This document shows positions 1-9,156 of a stretch of DNA of 64,000 bases, piece by piece. Origin of the DNA: Falsiphaeobacter marinintestinus (GTDB taxonomy: Bacteria > Pseudomonadota > Alphaproteobacteria > Rhodobacterales > Rhodobacteraceae). Location: positions 372,001 to 436,000 of the forward strand of contig NZ_VOGO01000002.1 in assembly GCF_007923355.1 (NCBI RefSeq), written 5' to 3'. The notes beneath the pieces are model-generated. The model was not told where the DNA came from and made no database searches. It saw nothing but the letters and a program-made list of their open reading frames with translations. The position numbers were made by a program, and so were the translations under genes. Every line of letters starts with the position of its first letter. Positions within the stretch are counted from its first letter, which is position 1.

Positions 1-1173
1 GTCCTTTAGCACGCCTTTCAGAACAAACACGTTCATCCCGATGGGCGGCGTGATCAGGCTGATCTCGGTCGCGACCACGACAAGGATGCCGAACCAGATC
101 AGATCAAAACCAAGCCCCTCGACCAGCGGCGCAAAGATCGGCACCGTCAGCAGGATCATCGACAGCGATTCAAACACGCAGCCCAGCACCAGATAGATCG
201 CCAGGATCACGAAAATCACGCCCATAGGCGGAAAGTCGAACCCTTGGGCAAGGTTCAGCAACGCATCCGGCAGGCCTGCGCGGTTGACGAAGTTCGAAAA
301 GATCATCGCGCCGAACACCACAACGAACAGTTTGGCGGTCGTCAGCGTGGTTTCGCGTGCGACTTCCATCACCACTTTCCACGTCAGTGCGCCCCGGAAA
401 TAGGCGATGGCAATCGCCCCGGCAGCGCCCATGCCTGCGGCTTCGGTCGGGGTGAAGGCCCCAACGTAAATCCCGCCGATGACAAAGATGAACAGGCCCA
501 GTGTGGTCCAGACATCGCGCAAAGCGATCAGACGCTGGCCCCAGGTCTGCTTTTCGCCTGCAGGACCGGCAGCCGGGTTGCGCGTCACCACAAAAAGCAC
601 GGCGGCCAAGTAGAACAGAACACCCACGATACCGGGCAGAACGCCGGCGATGAACAGCTTGCCGACCGACACGTTTGTGATCAGGCCATAGATAACCAGA
701 ATAACGCTGGGCGGGATCAGAATGCCCAACGTGCCGCCCGCGGCAATCGACGCGGTGGCCAGCGAGTCGTCATATTTGTAACGCCGCATTTCCGGCATCG
801 AGACCTTGGACATGGTGGCAGCCGTCGCCAGCGACGATCCGCAGATCGCCGAGAACATGCCGCAGGCCACGATGGTCGACATCGCCAACCCGCCGCGCCG
901 GTGACCCAGAAACGAATAGGCTGCGGCATACAGTTCTTTTGCCATGCCGCCCCGGTCGACCATCAGGCCCATCAGGATGAACAATGGCACAACCGACAGG
1001 CCATAGGACTGGCCCGAGTCGATGACCAGACGCGCGGCGTTGGACATGCCGGCGCGATAATTTGAAAGCTCGGAAAAGCCGACAAGGCCGACAAGGCCAA
1101 GGGCGACGCCCAGCGGCATCCGCATGAACGCAAGGATAAGGACGGCTGCGAAACCGATCAGTGCAATCGTCAT
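1..1173 (-). CDS. dctM: TRAP transporter large permease DctM, C-terminus cut by window edge
   Basis: Inner-membrane large subunit of a TRAP secondary transporter, which uses an ion gradient to import an organic acid delivered by a periplasmic receptor. About 391 codons are present and the frame runs off the left end, so the last few dozen residues are missing against the usual 425-450. Family hallmarks are visible: repeated hydrophobic helices, CGSSLATAAT near residue 120, GGTLGILIPPS near 147, AFTPTEAAG in the middle and SLITPPIGMNVF near the cut. The ATG at 1173 overlaps the dctQ stop in an ATGA, so translation is coupled. The neighbouring amidase and malonyl-CoA synthetase make malonate or a related diacid the likeliest cargo; that is inference. 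Confidence 0.93.
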   Translation of the reverse strand, partial: MTIALIGFAAVLILAFMRMPLGVALGLVGLVGFSELSNYRAGMSNAARLVIDSGQSYGLSVVPLFILMGLMVDRGGMAKELYAAAYSFLGHRRGGLAMSTIVACGMFSAICGSSLATAATMSKVSMPEMRRYKYDDSLATASIAAGGTLGILIPPSVILVIYGLITNVSVGKLFIAGVLPGIVGVLFYLAAVLFVVTRNPAAGPAGEKQTWGQRLIALRDVWTTLGLFIFVIGGIYVGAFTPTEAAGMGAAGAIAIAYFRGALTWKVVMEVARETTLTTAKLFVVVFGAMIFSNFVNRAGLPDALLNLAQGFDFPPMGVIFVILAIYLVLGCVFESLSMILLTVPIFAPLVEGLGFDLIWFGILVVVATEISLITPPIGMNVFVLKGVLKD

Positions 1174-1697
1174 ATGCCTTCCTCGTGGTCTTCTTTGGGG
1201 ATCGTCCCCGGTGTTGACAGAACCATCAGCAGCCGCAGTGCCGATGTGGCGGCGGCGACAAAGATCGACACGCTGATGAACCCGACAATCGGCCAGCGCG
1301 GAATCAACAGGTATTCGGTGACGTCTTCGTCTTCGAACGCGCGCACTGCATAGTCGGCGACACGGTCACCGATCTTGTAGGCGACGATGATGGTGACGCA
1401 CAGGATCACGATGGTGCTGATCCAGGCCATCCAGCCACGCCGGAACAGCGGGATGAGGTCAACGATGATGTGATCGTTGCGCAGGAACATCAGCGGGAAT
1501 GAAAAGAAGATGATGCCAGCCATACAGATCCGCACCAGTTCCACCGCGCCCACGACAGGACTGGAAAAGAAATATCGCCCCACCACATCAGCACAGGTCA
1601 GGGCAACCAGCGCCAGAAGGATGATCGCGGCGACATTCGCGAAAAAGAGGCTGGCGGAATCCACCAGCCTCTCGGTCTTGATCAGAAAGTTCCGCAT
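1170..1697 (-). CDS. dctQ: TRAP transporter small permease DctQ
   Basis: Small membrane subunit of the TRAP system, joining the large permease to receptor docking. 175 residues with four hydrophobic segments; the DVVGRYFF motif after the first helix is the usual DctQ feature, and the FLRNDHIIVDL segment also matches the family. The frame is open further upstream, but an earlier start would overlap the end of dctP by about 70 bases, so the ATG at 1697, 19 bases after the dctP stop, is chosen. It ends in an ATGA overlap with dctM. Order P-Q-M is the standard operon order. Confidence 0.9.
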   Translation of the reverse strand: MRNFLIKTERLVDSASLFFANVAAIILLALVALTCADVVGRYFFSSPVVGAVELVRICMAGIIFFSFPLMFLRNDHIIVDLIPLFRRGWMAWISTIVILCVTIIVAYKIGDRVADYAVRAFEDEDVTEYLLIPRWPIVGFISVSIFVAAATSALRLLMVLSTPGTIPKEDHEEGI

Positions 1698-1716
1698 AAG
1701 CGAAGTCAGCTCCGAA

Positions 1717-2721
1717 TTATTTGATTTGCGACTTGAGATACGCCAGCGCCGCAGCACCGTCGACACCCCGGCCAGCGACCTCTTCAAGAACGGCGGCTTC
1801 GATGCCAGCGGTCTTTTCGGCGAAGTAAGCCCGCTGATCAGCGTCCATTTCGATGACCGTCAGACCAAACTCAGATACGGCCTTGTCACGACCAAAATCA
1901 TCCGCTTCGTCCCAGACACGACCGATCCAGCGCGCCATTTCGACGCCACGCATGTCATCGACACATTTGCGGTTGGCGTCTGACAGGCCGTCATACGTGT
2001 CCGAGTTCATGATCAGTCCGAACGACGTCGTGTACATGCCATCCGGGTTCACATAGCTGTATTTTGTCAACTCGGCCGTCTTGAAGGCGAACATCGTTTC
2101 AGCGGGAAAGAACACGCCCTCGGCGACACCGGATGCAATGGTTTCATAAACCGCTGGCGCCGGAACATTGACACCGGCAACGCCCAGGGCGGTTCCGACC
2201 ATGTTGGCCACGCCACCGCCGACGCGCAGCTTCATGCCATCGACCGACCGGTATCCGTCTTCCAGTTCGTTCACTGTGTTCAGAAGGCCCGGACCATGCA
2301 CAAAGTTGGTCAGCACTTCGACACCCTTGGCTTCTTTTGCGTCAGCCAGGAATTTCTCGTGGGTCATCTGGTAGGCGACCGAGATCTGTTCGGCGTTGCC
2401 GCCAATGCCCGGAAGTTCGGCCAGCTTGGTGGTCACGAATTTGCCCGGCGTATATCCGTGTACGATCCAGGACAGGTCGGCCACGCCATCCCGAATGGTG
2501 TCATACTGCGCCGGGGGCGGCGCAAGGCCGTATTCAAGTTTCAGGCTCAGATCGCCGCCCGAACATTCCTTAAGGATTTCGTTGATCCTCGGGAACGTGG
2601 TGGCGTTCATGTTGTGGTTTGGTCCGGCCCATGTCGATACCGTCAGAACGGTTTCCGATGATGCCGCCGACGCTGCAAATGCCAATGCGGTTGCGGCGAT
2701 TGTGGTGGTAATTTTTTTCAC
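1717..2721 (-). CDS. dctP: TRAP transporter periplasmic substrate-binding protein DctP
   Basis: Periplasmic receptor that captures the substrate and hands it to DctQM. 334 residues. A Sec signal peptide is visible (KK, then a hydrophobic stretch ending near ASAASSE, about residue 22), followed by the DctP fold with the typical KLRVGGG segment near residue 165. Translation starts at GTG, preceded by GGGGAGG six bases upstream, a very strong ribosome binding site that fits high expression of a receptor. First gene of the leftward dctPQM operon. The best functional guess is a malonate-type receptor (MatP-like), from context only; the substrate cannot be read from the sequence. Confidence 0.92.
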   Translation of the reverse strand: MKKITTTIAATALAFAASAASSETVLTVSTWAGPNHNMNATTFPRINEILKECSGGDLSLKLEYGLAPPPAQYDTIRDGVADLSWIVHGYTPGKFVTTKLAELPGIGGNAEQISVAYQMTHEKFLADAKEAKGVEVLTNFVHGPGLLNTVNELEDGYRSVDGMKLRVGGGVANMVGTALGVAGVNVPAPAVYETIASGVAEGVFFPAETMFAFKTAELTKYSYVNPDGMYTTSFGLIMNSDTYDGLSDANRKCVDDMRGVEMARWIGRVWDEADDFGRDKAVSEFGLTVIEMDADQRAYFAEKTAGIEAAVLEEVAGRGVDGAAALAYLKSQIK

Positions 2722-2989
2722 TTTTTTCCTCCCCTTTGAAGCTTAAAGTACTTCACATATTCCATAACGTCAGCAAATACGGCGCGTGTCAAACCATCCG
2801 GTGGATATGTCCGGGGAAACTGGTTTTAACTAAACCTGTGGTTGATTCGAATTCGCGACTTGCGGGGTAGGGGCGAGCGGTCGCTGATTGGGCTTTGTTT
2901 GTGGTTAACCCACTGGGCGACAAAACCGATAATGAAAGTGTCGCCCGTGACGTCGGAGTGTTCCGGGGTGTATTCGGGTCAAGCGGCCC

Positions 2990-3649
2990 TTACCTGACGG
3001 TTTCTTTCATGGCATTCATGATATCCAGCGCGATACGGTCGCTGAATGTGACATGCTCGATCATCAGACTGCGGGCGCGGTCTCCGGATGAGTTCAGCAC
3101 GGCCTCGCAAATCGCCACGTGATCGTTTGCGGAACGCAAATGTTCCCCCGGCAGCGCATGCCGTGCGGTCAGATAGGCGATCAACCGGTTTGCCGTCTGA
3201 AGAACCGCCTGTTCCATGAATTCGTTTCCGGCGGCATCGATCAGGGCGCGATGAAAATTCAAGTTGAGGTCATAGTAATTCGACCCCGGATCTGCCTGAC
3301 CATTTGCGAAATCAAGGCAGGCCCGGGCCGAATTCGTCAGGGTTTCGGCCTGCACCGAGTTGATCCTGCGGGCTGCAAGATAGGCAACTGATCCTTCGGC
3401 TTCGGCCAGCACCTCGATCATCTTCATCAGACCTTCCAGATCCAATGACGACACCCGGGCACCGCCGCGAGGACGCCGTTCAATCACACCGGCGGTTTCC
3501 AGAGCAATCAACGCTTCACGGATCGGCGTGCCCGAAAGCTCGTGCCGGTCTCGCAAGTCCTGCTCGTCGATCCGGTCGCCAGGCAAGAGTGTGCGGTTCA
3601 ATACGCGGTTCAGAATATCTTCGCGGACTTGATCGGCCTGTGCGCCCAT
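2990..3649 (-). CDS. GntR/FadR-family regulator, candidate malonate regulator
   Basis: DNA-binding repressor or activator with an N-terminal winged helix (about residues 5-70; IREALIALETAGVIERRPRGG is the recognition region and wing) and a C-terminal FCD ligand domain (about 75-210) containing the NFHRALIDAAGN helix common in the family. 219 residues, normal length. It lies between the TRAP operon and the divergent amidase-matB pair, the place that MatR occupies in rhizobial malonate clusters. Regulation of both sides by malonate or malonyl-CoA is inferred from position. No separate terminator is evident between it and dctP. Confidence 0.88.
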   Translation of the reverse strand: MGAQADQVREDILNRVLNRTLLPGDRIDEQDLRDRHELSGTPIREALIALETAGVIERRPRGGARVSSLDLEGLMKMIEVLAEAEGSVAYLAARRINSVQAETLTNSARACLDFANGQADPGSNYYDLNLNFHRALIDAAGNEFMEQAVLQTANRLIAYLTARHALPGEHLRSANDHVAICEAVLNSSGDRARSLMIEHVTFSDRIALDIMNAMKETVR

Positions 3650-3855
3650 CGCGGGTTCCTTTATCTCGCTTTTCCGTGGTTCTCGTCAGTATCACGGTGA
3701 CTGAAAGAGTTCCAAATATTATTGACAATTGAGAAATTATAAAAATAAGAATTATAATAATTGTTCATAGGTCTCTGTTGGCAAACCTGGCGCGTGAAGA
3801 TCATGCACATGATGCCCCGCGACCAGCGCGCCCGTGTTGCCAGGGCGATACGATC
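3650..3855. promoter_or_regulatory. AT-rich divergent promoter region between GntR regulator and amidase
   Basis: About 200 bases between divergent genes. The stretch 3718-3765 is far richer in A and T than its surroundings. It contains the inverted pair ACAATT (3725-3730) and AATTGT (3759-3764), and a direct repeat AATTATAA at 3735-3742 and 3750-3757. These are candidate promoter and operator elements for the GntR regulator encoded to the left. No exact match to a known operator is claimed. Confidence 0.5.
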
Positions 3856-5334
3856 ATGGGGGCCATAATGACATCTGCCAAGACTGACGGGACACCACCA
3901 GCACCCGGTTTCACAGGCCCTGACCTGTGCCGCAAAGAGGCGCATGAGGTGGTCGACCTTCTGAAACGGGGCGAGGTTACGCCGACCGATTTGCTGGATG
4001 CCGCATTTGCCCGCATGGACGCCGTGGAACCGGCGATCAATGCGATCCCAACGGTGTGCCGCGACCGGGCCTATGCGTCACTTCCCGACGCGGGGTCGCC
4101 GCAGGCCGCCAATCCGGGCTGGTTAGCGGGGTTGCCAATTGCCATCAAGGACCTGACCCCGGTCAAAGGCGTGCGCACGACCTTTGGCACGGCTGGCTTT
4201 GCCGATTTCATCCCGACCGAAAGCGATCCGCTGGTTGAGCGTTTAGAGGCGCGCGGCGGCGTGGTAGTCGGCAAGACCAACACGCCAGAATTCGGGGCCG
4301 GAGGGAACACTTATAACGAGGTTTTCGGCGCAACCCTGAACCCATGGGACACCACGTTGAATGCAGGCGGATCGTCGGGCGGAGCAGCGGCATCGCTGGC
4401 TGCGGGCGAAGTCTGGCTAAGCCATGGGTCTGACCATGGCGGCAGCCTGCGCACACCGGCGGCCTTCTGCGGCATCGTCGGATTGCGGCCTAGCCCCGGG
4501 CGGTGCGGTGGGGGCTCCAAAGACAACGGGTTCATGATCGAAGGCGTCCAGGGCCCGATGGCCCGCAGCGTCCGCGATTGTGCCTTGTTCATGGATGCGA
4601 TGGCCGGGTTTGAGCCGCGTTTTCCTATCTCTTACCCCGAACCCACAACCCCGTTTCAAACGGCGGTCGATCAGGCGGACGGAAAGCTGCGTATCGCGTA
4701 TGCGCCCGATCTGAACGGGCTGTCGCCGGTTGATATGGAAGTCAAAGATCACCTCGCAAGTGCTATGAAATTGCTGAATAAAGAAGGGGCGGAGGTCGAA
4801 GAAACTTGCCCGGATATCGAAGGACTTGAGACAACCTATCATACCTTGCGCGGTCTGATCTGGGCGACGGCAGCGCGACGGTTGCCAGCCGACATCCAAA
4901 GCCATTTCAAGAAAACGCTGGCTGACAACACTGCTTTCGGGCAGTCGCTGACTGTCGATGATATCACGGATGCCAACCTGAACCGGACGGCGATCTTTAA
5001 CAATATGATGGGCTTGTTTGACACCTTCGACGTGCTGGCCTGTCCAACCGTGGGCTGTATGCCGCATCCCCAATCCGAAGAATGGGTCCATGAAATCGGT
5101 GGCCAAACCCTGATCGGATACATGGATTGGCTTAGATTTGCCTTCCTTGCCACAACGACCGGGTTGCCCGCGATCTCGGTGCCTGTGGGGCTGGGGCCGC
5201 GTGGGTTGCCTGTCGGATTGCAACTGATCGGGAAACCGCGCGGCGAGGCGGGCTTGCTTGCGGCGGCCCGTGCGGTAGAAGTCGCGGTGGGCGGCCCGCT
5301 TGGGCCTATTGACCCGAATGTAACCCATCTCTGA
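3856..5334 (+). CDS. Amidase-signature hydrolase, possibly malonamidase
   Basis: Amidase-signature enzyme, which hydrolyses an amide bond through a Ser-cisSer-Lys triad. With this start the triad is Lys98 (PIAIKDL), Ser173 (GGSSGG) and Ser197 (GSDHGGSLRTPA); the 24-residue spacing of the two serines equals that of malonamidase E2. 492 residues, normal length. ATGs at 3856 and 3868 are both possible starts; the reading frame is open from 3778 but that extension is Pro/His/Arg-rich and not family-like. The next gene is a malonyl-CoA synthetase, and malonamidase genes are known beside malonate genes in Bradyrhizobium, so malonamate hydrolysis to malonate and ammonia is a reasonable inference. 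A general amidase or glutamyl-amidotransferase-like role is the alternative. Confidence 0.88.
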   Translation: MGAIMTSAKTDGTPPAPGFTGPDLCRKEAHEVVDLLKRGEVTPTDLLDAAFARMDAVEPAINAIPTVCRDRAYASLPDAGSPQAANPGWLAGLPIAIKDLTPVKGVRTTFGTAGFADFIPTESDPLVERLEARGGVVVGKTNTPEFGAGGNTYNEVFGATLNPWDTTLNAGGSSGGAAASLAAGEVWLSHGSDHGGSLRTPAAFCGIVGLRPSPGRCGGGSKDNGFMIEGVQGPMARSVRDCALFMDAMAGFEPRFPISYPEPTTPFQTAVDQADGKLRIAYAPDLNGLSPVDMEVKDHLASAMKLLNKEGAEVEETCPDIEGLETTYHTLRGLIWATAARRLPADIQSHFKKTLADNTAFGQSLTVDDITDANLNRTAIFNNMMGLFDTFDVLACPTVGCMPHPQSEEWVHEIGGQTLIGYMDWLRFAFLATTTGLPAISVPVGLGPRGLPVGLQLIGKPRGEAGLLAAARAVEVAVGGPLGPIDPNVTHL

Positions 5335-5388
5335 AGACCGGCCTAACCGGTGCGCTGGCCCCGGCTGAAGATCAACAAGGACACCCCG

Positions 5389-6912
5389 ATGTACGACGCG
5401 AACTATCTTGCCGCCCGCCTGCGCAATGCCAGCGTTGGGGCGGATGACAGCCCGTTTCTGCGCAACCACCAGACCGGGGAAGTCGTCACCTATGGACAGT
5501 TCTTCGCCAATGCCGAAAAGATGGCCGCCGTTCTGACAGCGGCAGGTCTGACCCCCGGCGACCGCGTCGCTGTTCAGGCCCCCAAGACCCAGGCGATGCT
5601 TGAACTTTATGTCGGCACCGTCATGGCGGGGGGCGTGTTTCTGCCGCTCAACACCGCCTATACCGCGACAGAGCTTGAGTATTTCCTCGGCGATGCAACG
5701 CCCCGGGTATTGGTTTGCGACCCCGCCCGGCAAGACAGCCTTGCCCCCATCGCGCGCGCGTGCGGTGTGTCCGAGATCCTGACCATCGCATCGGATGAAA
5801 CCGGCAGCCTGACTGACCGGCGCGACGCGCAATCCCCCGGGTTCCCCCCCGTGCCCCGCGCAGCCGATGATCTGGCGGCGATTCTATACACCTCGGGGAC
5901 AACAGGGCGTTCGAAAGGCGCGATGCTGACTCACGCGGCATTGGCATCGAACTCGCAAACCCTGAAAGAGTACTGGCAGTTTACCCGCGATGATGTGCTG
6001 ATCCACGCGCTGCCTATCTTTCACACGCATGGTTTGTTTGTCGCCACCAATATCACTCTGATGGCGGGCGCATCCTGTATCTTCATGGCCGGATTTGATG
6101 CCGACGCGATTCTCGGATACATGCCCCAAGCCACCGCATTGATGGGCGTTCCTACCTTTTATGTCCGGCTGCTTGAGGCCGACGGGCTGGCCGAAGCCGC
6201 GCAAAACATGCGGCTGTTCGTGTCTGGCTCGGCCCCGTTGTTGTCGGAAACCCACGAAACGTGGCGCGCAGTGACAGGCCATGCGATCCTTGAACGCTAT
6301 GGCATGACCGAAACCAACATGAACACCTCGAACCCCTATGACGGTGACCGGCGCGCTGGCACTGTGGGTTTCCCGCTGCCGGGGGTCGAATTGAAAGTGA
6401 CCGATCCTGACACCGGAAAAACCCTGCCGCAAGGCGACATCGGCGTGATCGAAGTGCGCGGCCCCAATGTGTTTGCCGGATACTGGCAGATGCCCGAGAA
6501 AACCGCCGAAGAGCTGCGCGAAGACGGGTTTTTCATTACCGGTGACCTCGGCAAGATCGACGAAGACGGCTATGTCCATATTGTCGGGCGCGGCAAGGAT
6601 CTGATCATTACCGGCGGCTATAACGTCTATCCCAAAGAGGTCGAGCTGCTGGTCGACGACCTGCCTGGCGTGACCGAAAGCGCGGTGATTGGTGTTGCGC
6701 ATCCGGATTTTGGGGAGGCTGTGGTGGCCGTGGTTGTTCCCGACAAAGGCGCTGACGTGACTGCCGGGCAGATATCTGACGGCGTCTCGGGCGATCTTGC
6801 CCGGTTCAAGCAACCCAAGCATGTCGTGATCGTCGATGCGCTGCCGCGCAACACGATGGGCAAGGTGCAAAAGAACGTATTGCGAGACACTTACGCCGGG
6901 TTGTTCACCTGA
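5389..6912 (+). CDS. matB: Malonyl-CoA synthetase MatB
   Basis: ATP-dependent acyl-CoA synthetase of the adenylate-forming family, closest by eye to rhizobial MatB, which makes malonyl-CoA from malonate, ATP and CoA in the cytoplasm. 507 residues. Seen: YTSGTTGRSKG phosphate loop at about 167-177, HALPIFHTHGLFVATN and ERYGMTETNMNTSNPY, both characteristic of MatB rather than general fatty acyl ligases, FFITGDLGKID, and the catalytic lysine of NTMGKVQKN at Lys492. The frame is open to a GTG at 5350, but ATG 5389 has a CAAGGA ribosome site and gives the family-like N-terminus. It follows the amidase after 54 bases. Malonyl-CoA decarboxylase, the usual partner, is not in view. Confidence 0.92.
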   Translation: MYDANYLAARLRNASVGADDSPFLRNHQTGEVVTYGQFFANAEKMAAVLTAAGLTPGDRVAVQAPKTQAMLELYVGTVMAGGVFLPLNTAYTATELEYFLGDATPRVLVCDPARQDSLAPIARACGVSEILTIASDETGSLTDRRDAQSPGFPPVPRAADDLAAILYTSGTTGRSKGAMLTHAALASNSQTLKEYWQFTRDDVLIHALPIFHTHGLFVATNITLMAGASCIFMAGFDADAILGYMPQATALMGVPTFYVRLLEADGLAEAAQNMRLFVSGSAPLLSETHETWRAVTGHAILERYGMTETNMNTSNPYDGDRRAGTVGFPLPGVELKVTDPDTGKTLPQGDIGVIEVRGPNVFAGYWQMPEKTAEELREDGFFITGDLGKIDEDGYVHIVGRGKDLIITGGYNVYPKEVELLVDDLPGVTESAVIGVAHPDFGEAVVAVVVPDKGADVTAGQISDGVSGDLARFKQPKHVVIVDALPRNTMGKVQKNVLRDTYAGLFT

Positions 6913-7025
6913 TCTGACTTTGTCGGGCCCGGCTGATCGCAAACAAATCCGTCCCTGTGCGTCTGCAGGTTTGCGCGATACCTGATCCTTTGCTACGACT
7001 CGCCGCCAAGGGGAGACGATCTGAA

Positions 7026-8138
7026 GTGTTGGAGTATACCCATAACGGGTGGCTGGTGGCGGCGTCGCTGGCAGTTGCCTTGATGGCGGGCTTTACAGGC
7101 CTGTCGATCACCCGTGGCGCGTCGGCGCTGAATGAACGCAACCGCAAGATCGTCGTGGCATTGGCCGCGATCATTCTGGGCGGTGGCATCTGGTCGATGC
7201 ACTTTGTTGCGATGCTGGGCCTGCAACTGCCGATCCTGTTCTATTATGACGCGCTTATCACACTGATGTCGGCCCTGGTGGCGATCCTGATGGTCGGGCT
7301 GGCATTGCTGGTGCTGCACTTCCGACCCCGCACCCCCGGCACCATCATTGGGTCAGGTGTGATTGTCGGGCTGGGGATCGTGGCGATGCATTATATCGGC
7401 ATGGCTGGTATGCAGTTGTGCCGCCCGGTTTATGGCTTCACGCAGGTCGTGGTGTCGATGTTGGCTTCGGTGATCCTGTCGGTGCTGGCGATCTGGGTCG
7501 CCTATGATGAACGCACCCACCGCAACATCATACTGGGGACGCTGTGTTTCGGCGTGGCCGTTGTCACCATGCATTTTGTCGCCATCGGTTTGACTGCGTT
7601 TGAGGCCAGCGATGTTGCCGGGGCCAGTGGCCCGGCACTCGGCAACCAGACGCTGGCGATGGGGGTCACGATCTCGGTCTTTCTGATTTGCTCGGCCTTC
7701 CTTCTCACCGGGATCACATTCATCGGCGCGGATCCCGCCGCTGAAACGCCAACGCCCCCTCCGGTTCCAGCCACAGATCCAGAGCCGACGCCTGTTGCCG
7801 CGACTGCCGCAGGCATCCCGTATGAGCGGGAAGGGCAGACCTTTTTTGCCGATCACAGCGCCGTCGCAGCCCTGCGGGCTGAAGGGCATTACACGTTGCT
7901 CTACGTAGGCGAGGAAAAGCTGTTCTGCCCCTGGTCGATCACCGAAGCTGACAGCCGTTTGATACCGCTGGGCTTTCTGCGCTGCCATCGCAGTTACCTG
8001 ATCAACCCGCATTTCGTATCCGGGTTCGAGCGCAACAAAGACAACGGCACCTGCTTTTTCGACAGCACCCCGTCCTTGCCCAAGGTGCCGGTCAGCCGCT
8101 CGCGCATGGCCGATGTGCGCGACGCCCTTGGACTATGA
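7026..8138 (+). CDS. coxC: CoxC-like MHYT / LytTR membrane sensor-regulator
   Basis: Membrane-bound transcription regulator. An N-terminal MHYT-type integral domain (about seven helices, residues 1-235) shows the metal-ligand motifs WSMHFVAM, IVAMHYIGM and VVTMHFVAI, proposed to sense O2, CO or NO through copper or another metal. A Pro/Thr-rich linker (about 240-262) leads to a C-terminal LytTR DNA-binding domain with FLRCHRSYLIN. CoxC and CoxH of Oligotropha carboxidovorans have this architecture, and the gene lies just before coxMSL. GTG at 7026 is chosen because AAGGGGAG lies 11 bases upstream; TTG 7029 is possible. 370 residues. A direct role in cox induction is inference. Confidence 0.85.
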   Translation: MLEYTHNGWLVAASLAVALMAGFTGLSITRGASALNERNRKIVVALAAIILGGGIWSMHFVAMLGLQLPILFYYDALITLMSALVAILMVGLALLVLHFRPRTPGTIIGSGVIVGLGIVAMHYIGMAGMQLCRPVYGFTQVVVSMLASVILSVLAIWVAYDERTHRNIILGTLCFGVAVVTMHFVAIGLTAFEASDVAGASGPALGNQTLAMGVTISVFLICSAFLLTGITFIGADPAAETPTPPPVPATDPEPTPVAATAAGIPYEREGQTFFADHSAVAALRAEGHYTLLYVGEEKLFCPWSITEADSRLIPLGFLRCHRSYLINPHFVSGFERNKDNGTCFFDSTPSLPKVPVSRSRMADVRDALGL

Positions 8139-8276
8139 TCGCAACTCGTGCGCGTAATTCGCATTTCGTGAAACGAGCTGCGAGGCTCGTTTAAGCGGTC
8201 TGGCATGCTATGATCCGCATGGCACCCTTGGCCGAGGTAAACCGCCACAAGCGGCCCCAAGGGAGGACATTCAAAA
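8139..8276 (+). promoter_or_regulatory. coxM leader with perfect 8-bp hairpin
   Basis: Between coxC and coxM. AAACGAGC (8171-8178) and GCTCGTTT (8185-8192) form a perfect stem with a six-base loop. No T-run follows, so it is either a weak terminator or an operator. A possible -10, TATGAT, is at 8209-8214. A strong ribosome site AGGGAGGA precedes the coxM ATG, consistent with high expression of the structural genes. Confidence 0.5.
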
Positions 8277-9140
8277 ATGATACCAGCCGGGTTCGAGTAC
8301 CATCGACCCGCCGACGTGGCGTCGGCGATATCCATCTTGAAACAACATGGTGACGAGGCACGCGTCGTTGCGGGTGGGCACAGCCTGATCCCGATGATGA
8401 AGCTGCGTATGGCAGACCTCGCACACCTGGTCGATCTTCAGGACATTGGCGAGATGAAAGGCATTCAAGTCGGCGCAGACACCGCCGTTCTGGGCGCGAT
8501 GGTCACGCAGCACGAGATGATCACCCATGAGGGTCTTGCCGCCGCCATTCCGTTGATCCGCGAAGCTGCGCTTCAAATCGCTGATCCGCAGGTGCGCTAT
8601 GTCGGCACGGTCGGTGGCAATGTCGCCAATGGCGATCCGGGCAACGATATGCCGGGCCTGATGCAATGCCTTGACGCCCAGTTCGAACTGGCCGGCGCAG
8701 ATGGCAGCCGCACCGTGGCGGCGCGCGACTTCTATGAGGCAGCGTATTTTACCGCTCGCGATGACGAAGAAATCCTGACCCGGATCCACATCCCGGTGCC
8801 ATCTGCCGGGACTGGCTACGCCTATGAAAAGCAGAAGCGCAAGATTGGCGACTATGCCACCGCAGCCTCGGCTGTTCTGATCACGATGGACGGCGGCACC
8901 TGTGCATCGGCCTCGATTGCGATGACGAACCTTGCCGACACGCCGATCTGGGCCGAAGCCGCTGCTGCAGCGCTGGTGGGCACGTCACTGGACGAGGCTG
9001 CACGCGCAGCCGCTGTCGCCGCCGCCATCGATGTGATCGATCCGGTGTCTGACAACCGTGGACCCGTCGATTTCAAGAAACACGTGGCGGGCGTCATTCT
9101 GCGCCGTGCCATCGACCGCGCCGCATCGCGCGCGTCGTAA
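8277..9140 (+). CDS. coxM: CO dehydrogenase medium subunit, FAD-binding
   Basis: Flavoprotein subunit of aerobic molybdenum-copper CO dehydrogenase. It takes electrons from the CoxS iron-sulfur clusters and passes them towards the quinone pool. 287 residues, the same size as characterised CoxM. The two FAD pyrophosphate-binding motifs are at the canonical positions: AGGHS at 32-36 and TVGGN at 111-115 (TIGGD in the Oligotropha protein). The C-terminal CO dehydrogenase flavoprotein domain follows (about 178-285). Gene order M-S-L is that of form I enzymes. Sixteen bases separate it from coxS. Confidence 0.96.
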   Translation: MIPAGFEYHRPADVASAISILKQHGDEARVVAGGHSLIPMMKLRMADLAHLVDLQDIGEMKGIQVGADTAVLGAMVTQHEMITHEGLAAAIPLIREAALQIADPQVRYVGTVGGNVANGDPGNDMPGLMQCLDAQFELAGADGSRTVAARDFYEAAYFTARDDEEILTRIHIPVPSAGTGYAYEKQKRKIGDYATAASAVLITMDGGTCASASIAMTNLADTPIWAEAAAAALVGTSLDEAARAAAVAAAIDVIDPVSDNRGPVDFKKHVAGVILRRAIDRAASRAS

Positions 9141-9156
9141 AGGGAGGACAACGCAC

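Noticed and set aside
244-1065. Rightward open frame of 273 codons opposite the TRAP large permease
   Set aside because: The leftward frame gives a clear DctM with all family motifs. The opposite frame is rich in His, Gln, Arg and Gly, typical of GC-rich antisense frames.
2901-2913. GTGGTTAACCCAC as a FadR-type operator
   Set aside because: Only the central GGTTAACC is symmetric; the flanks break the TGGTNNACCA pattern, and it is far from the sites used for the proposed regulon.
4417-5832. Leftward open frame of 471 codons across the amidase and matB genes
   Set aside because: It crosses two well-supported rightward genes and has no domain motif; its residue makeup is that of an antisense shadow.
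5884-6942. Leftward open frame of 352 codons opposite matB
   Set aside because: MatB motifs are intact on the rightward strand; the shadow has no recognisable fold or ribosome site.
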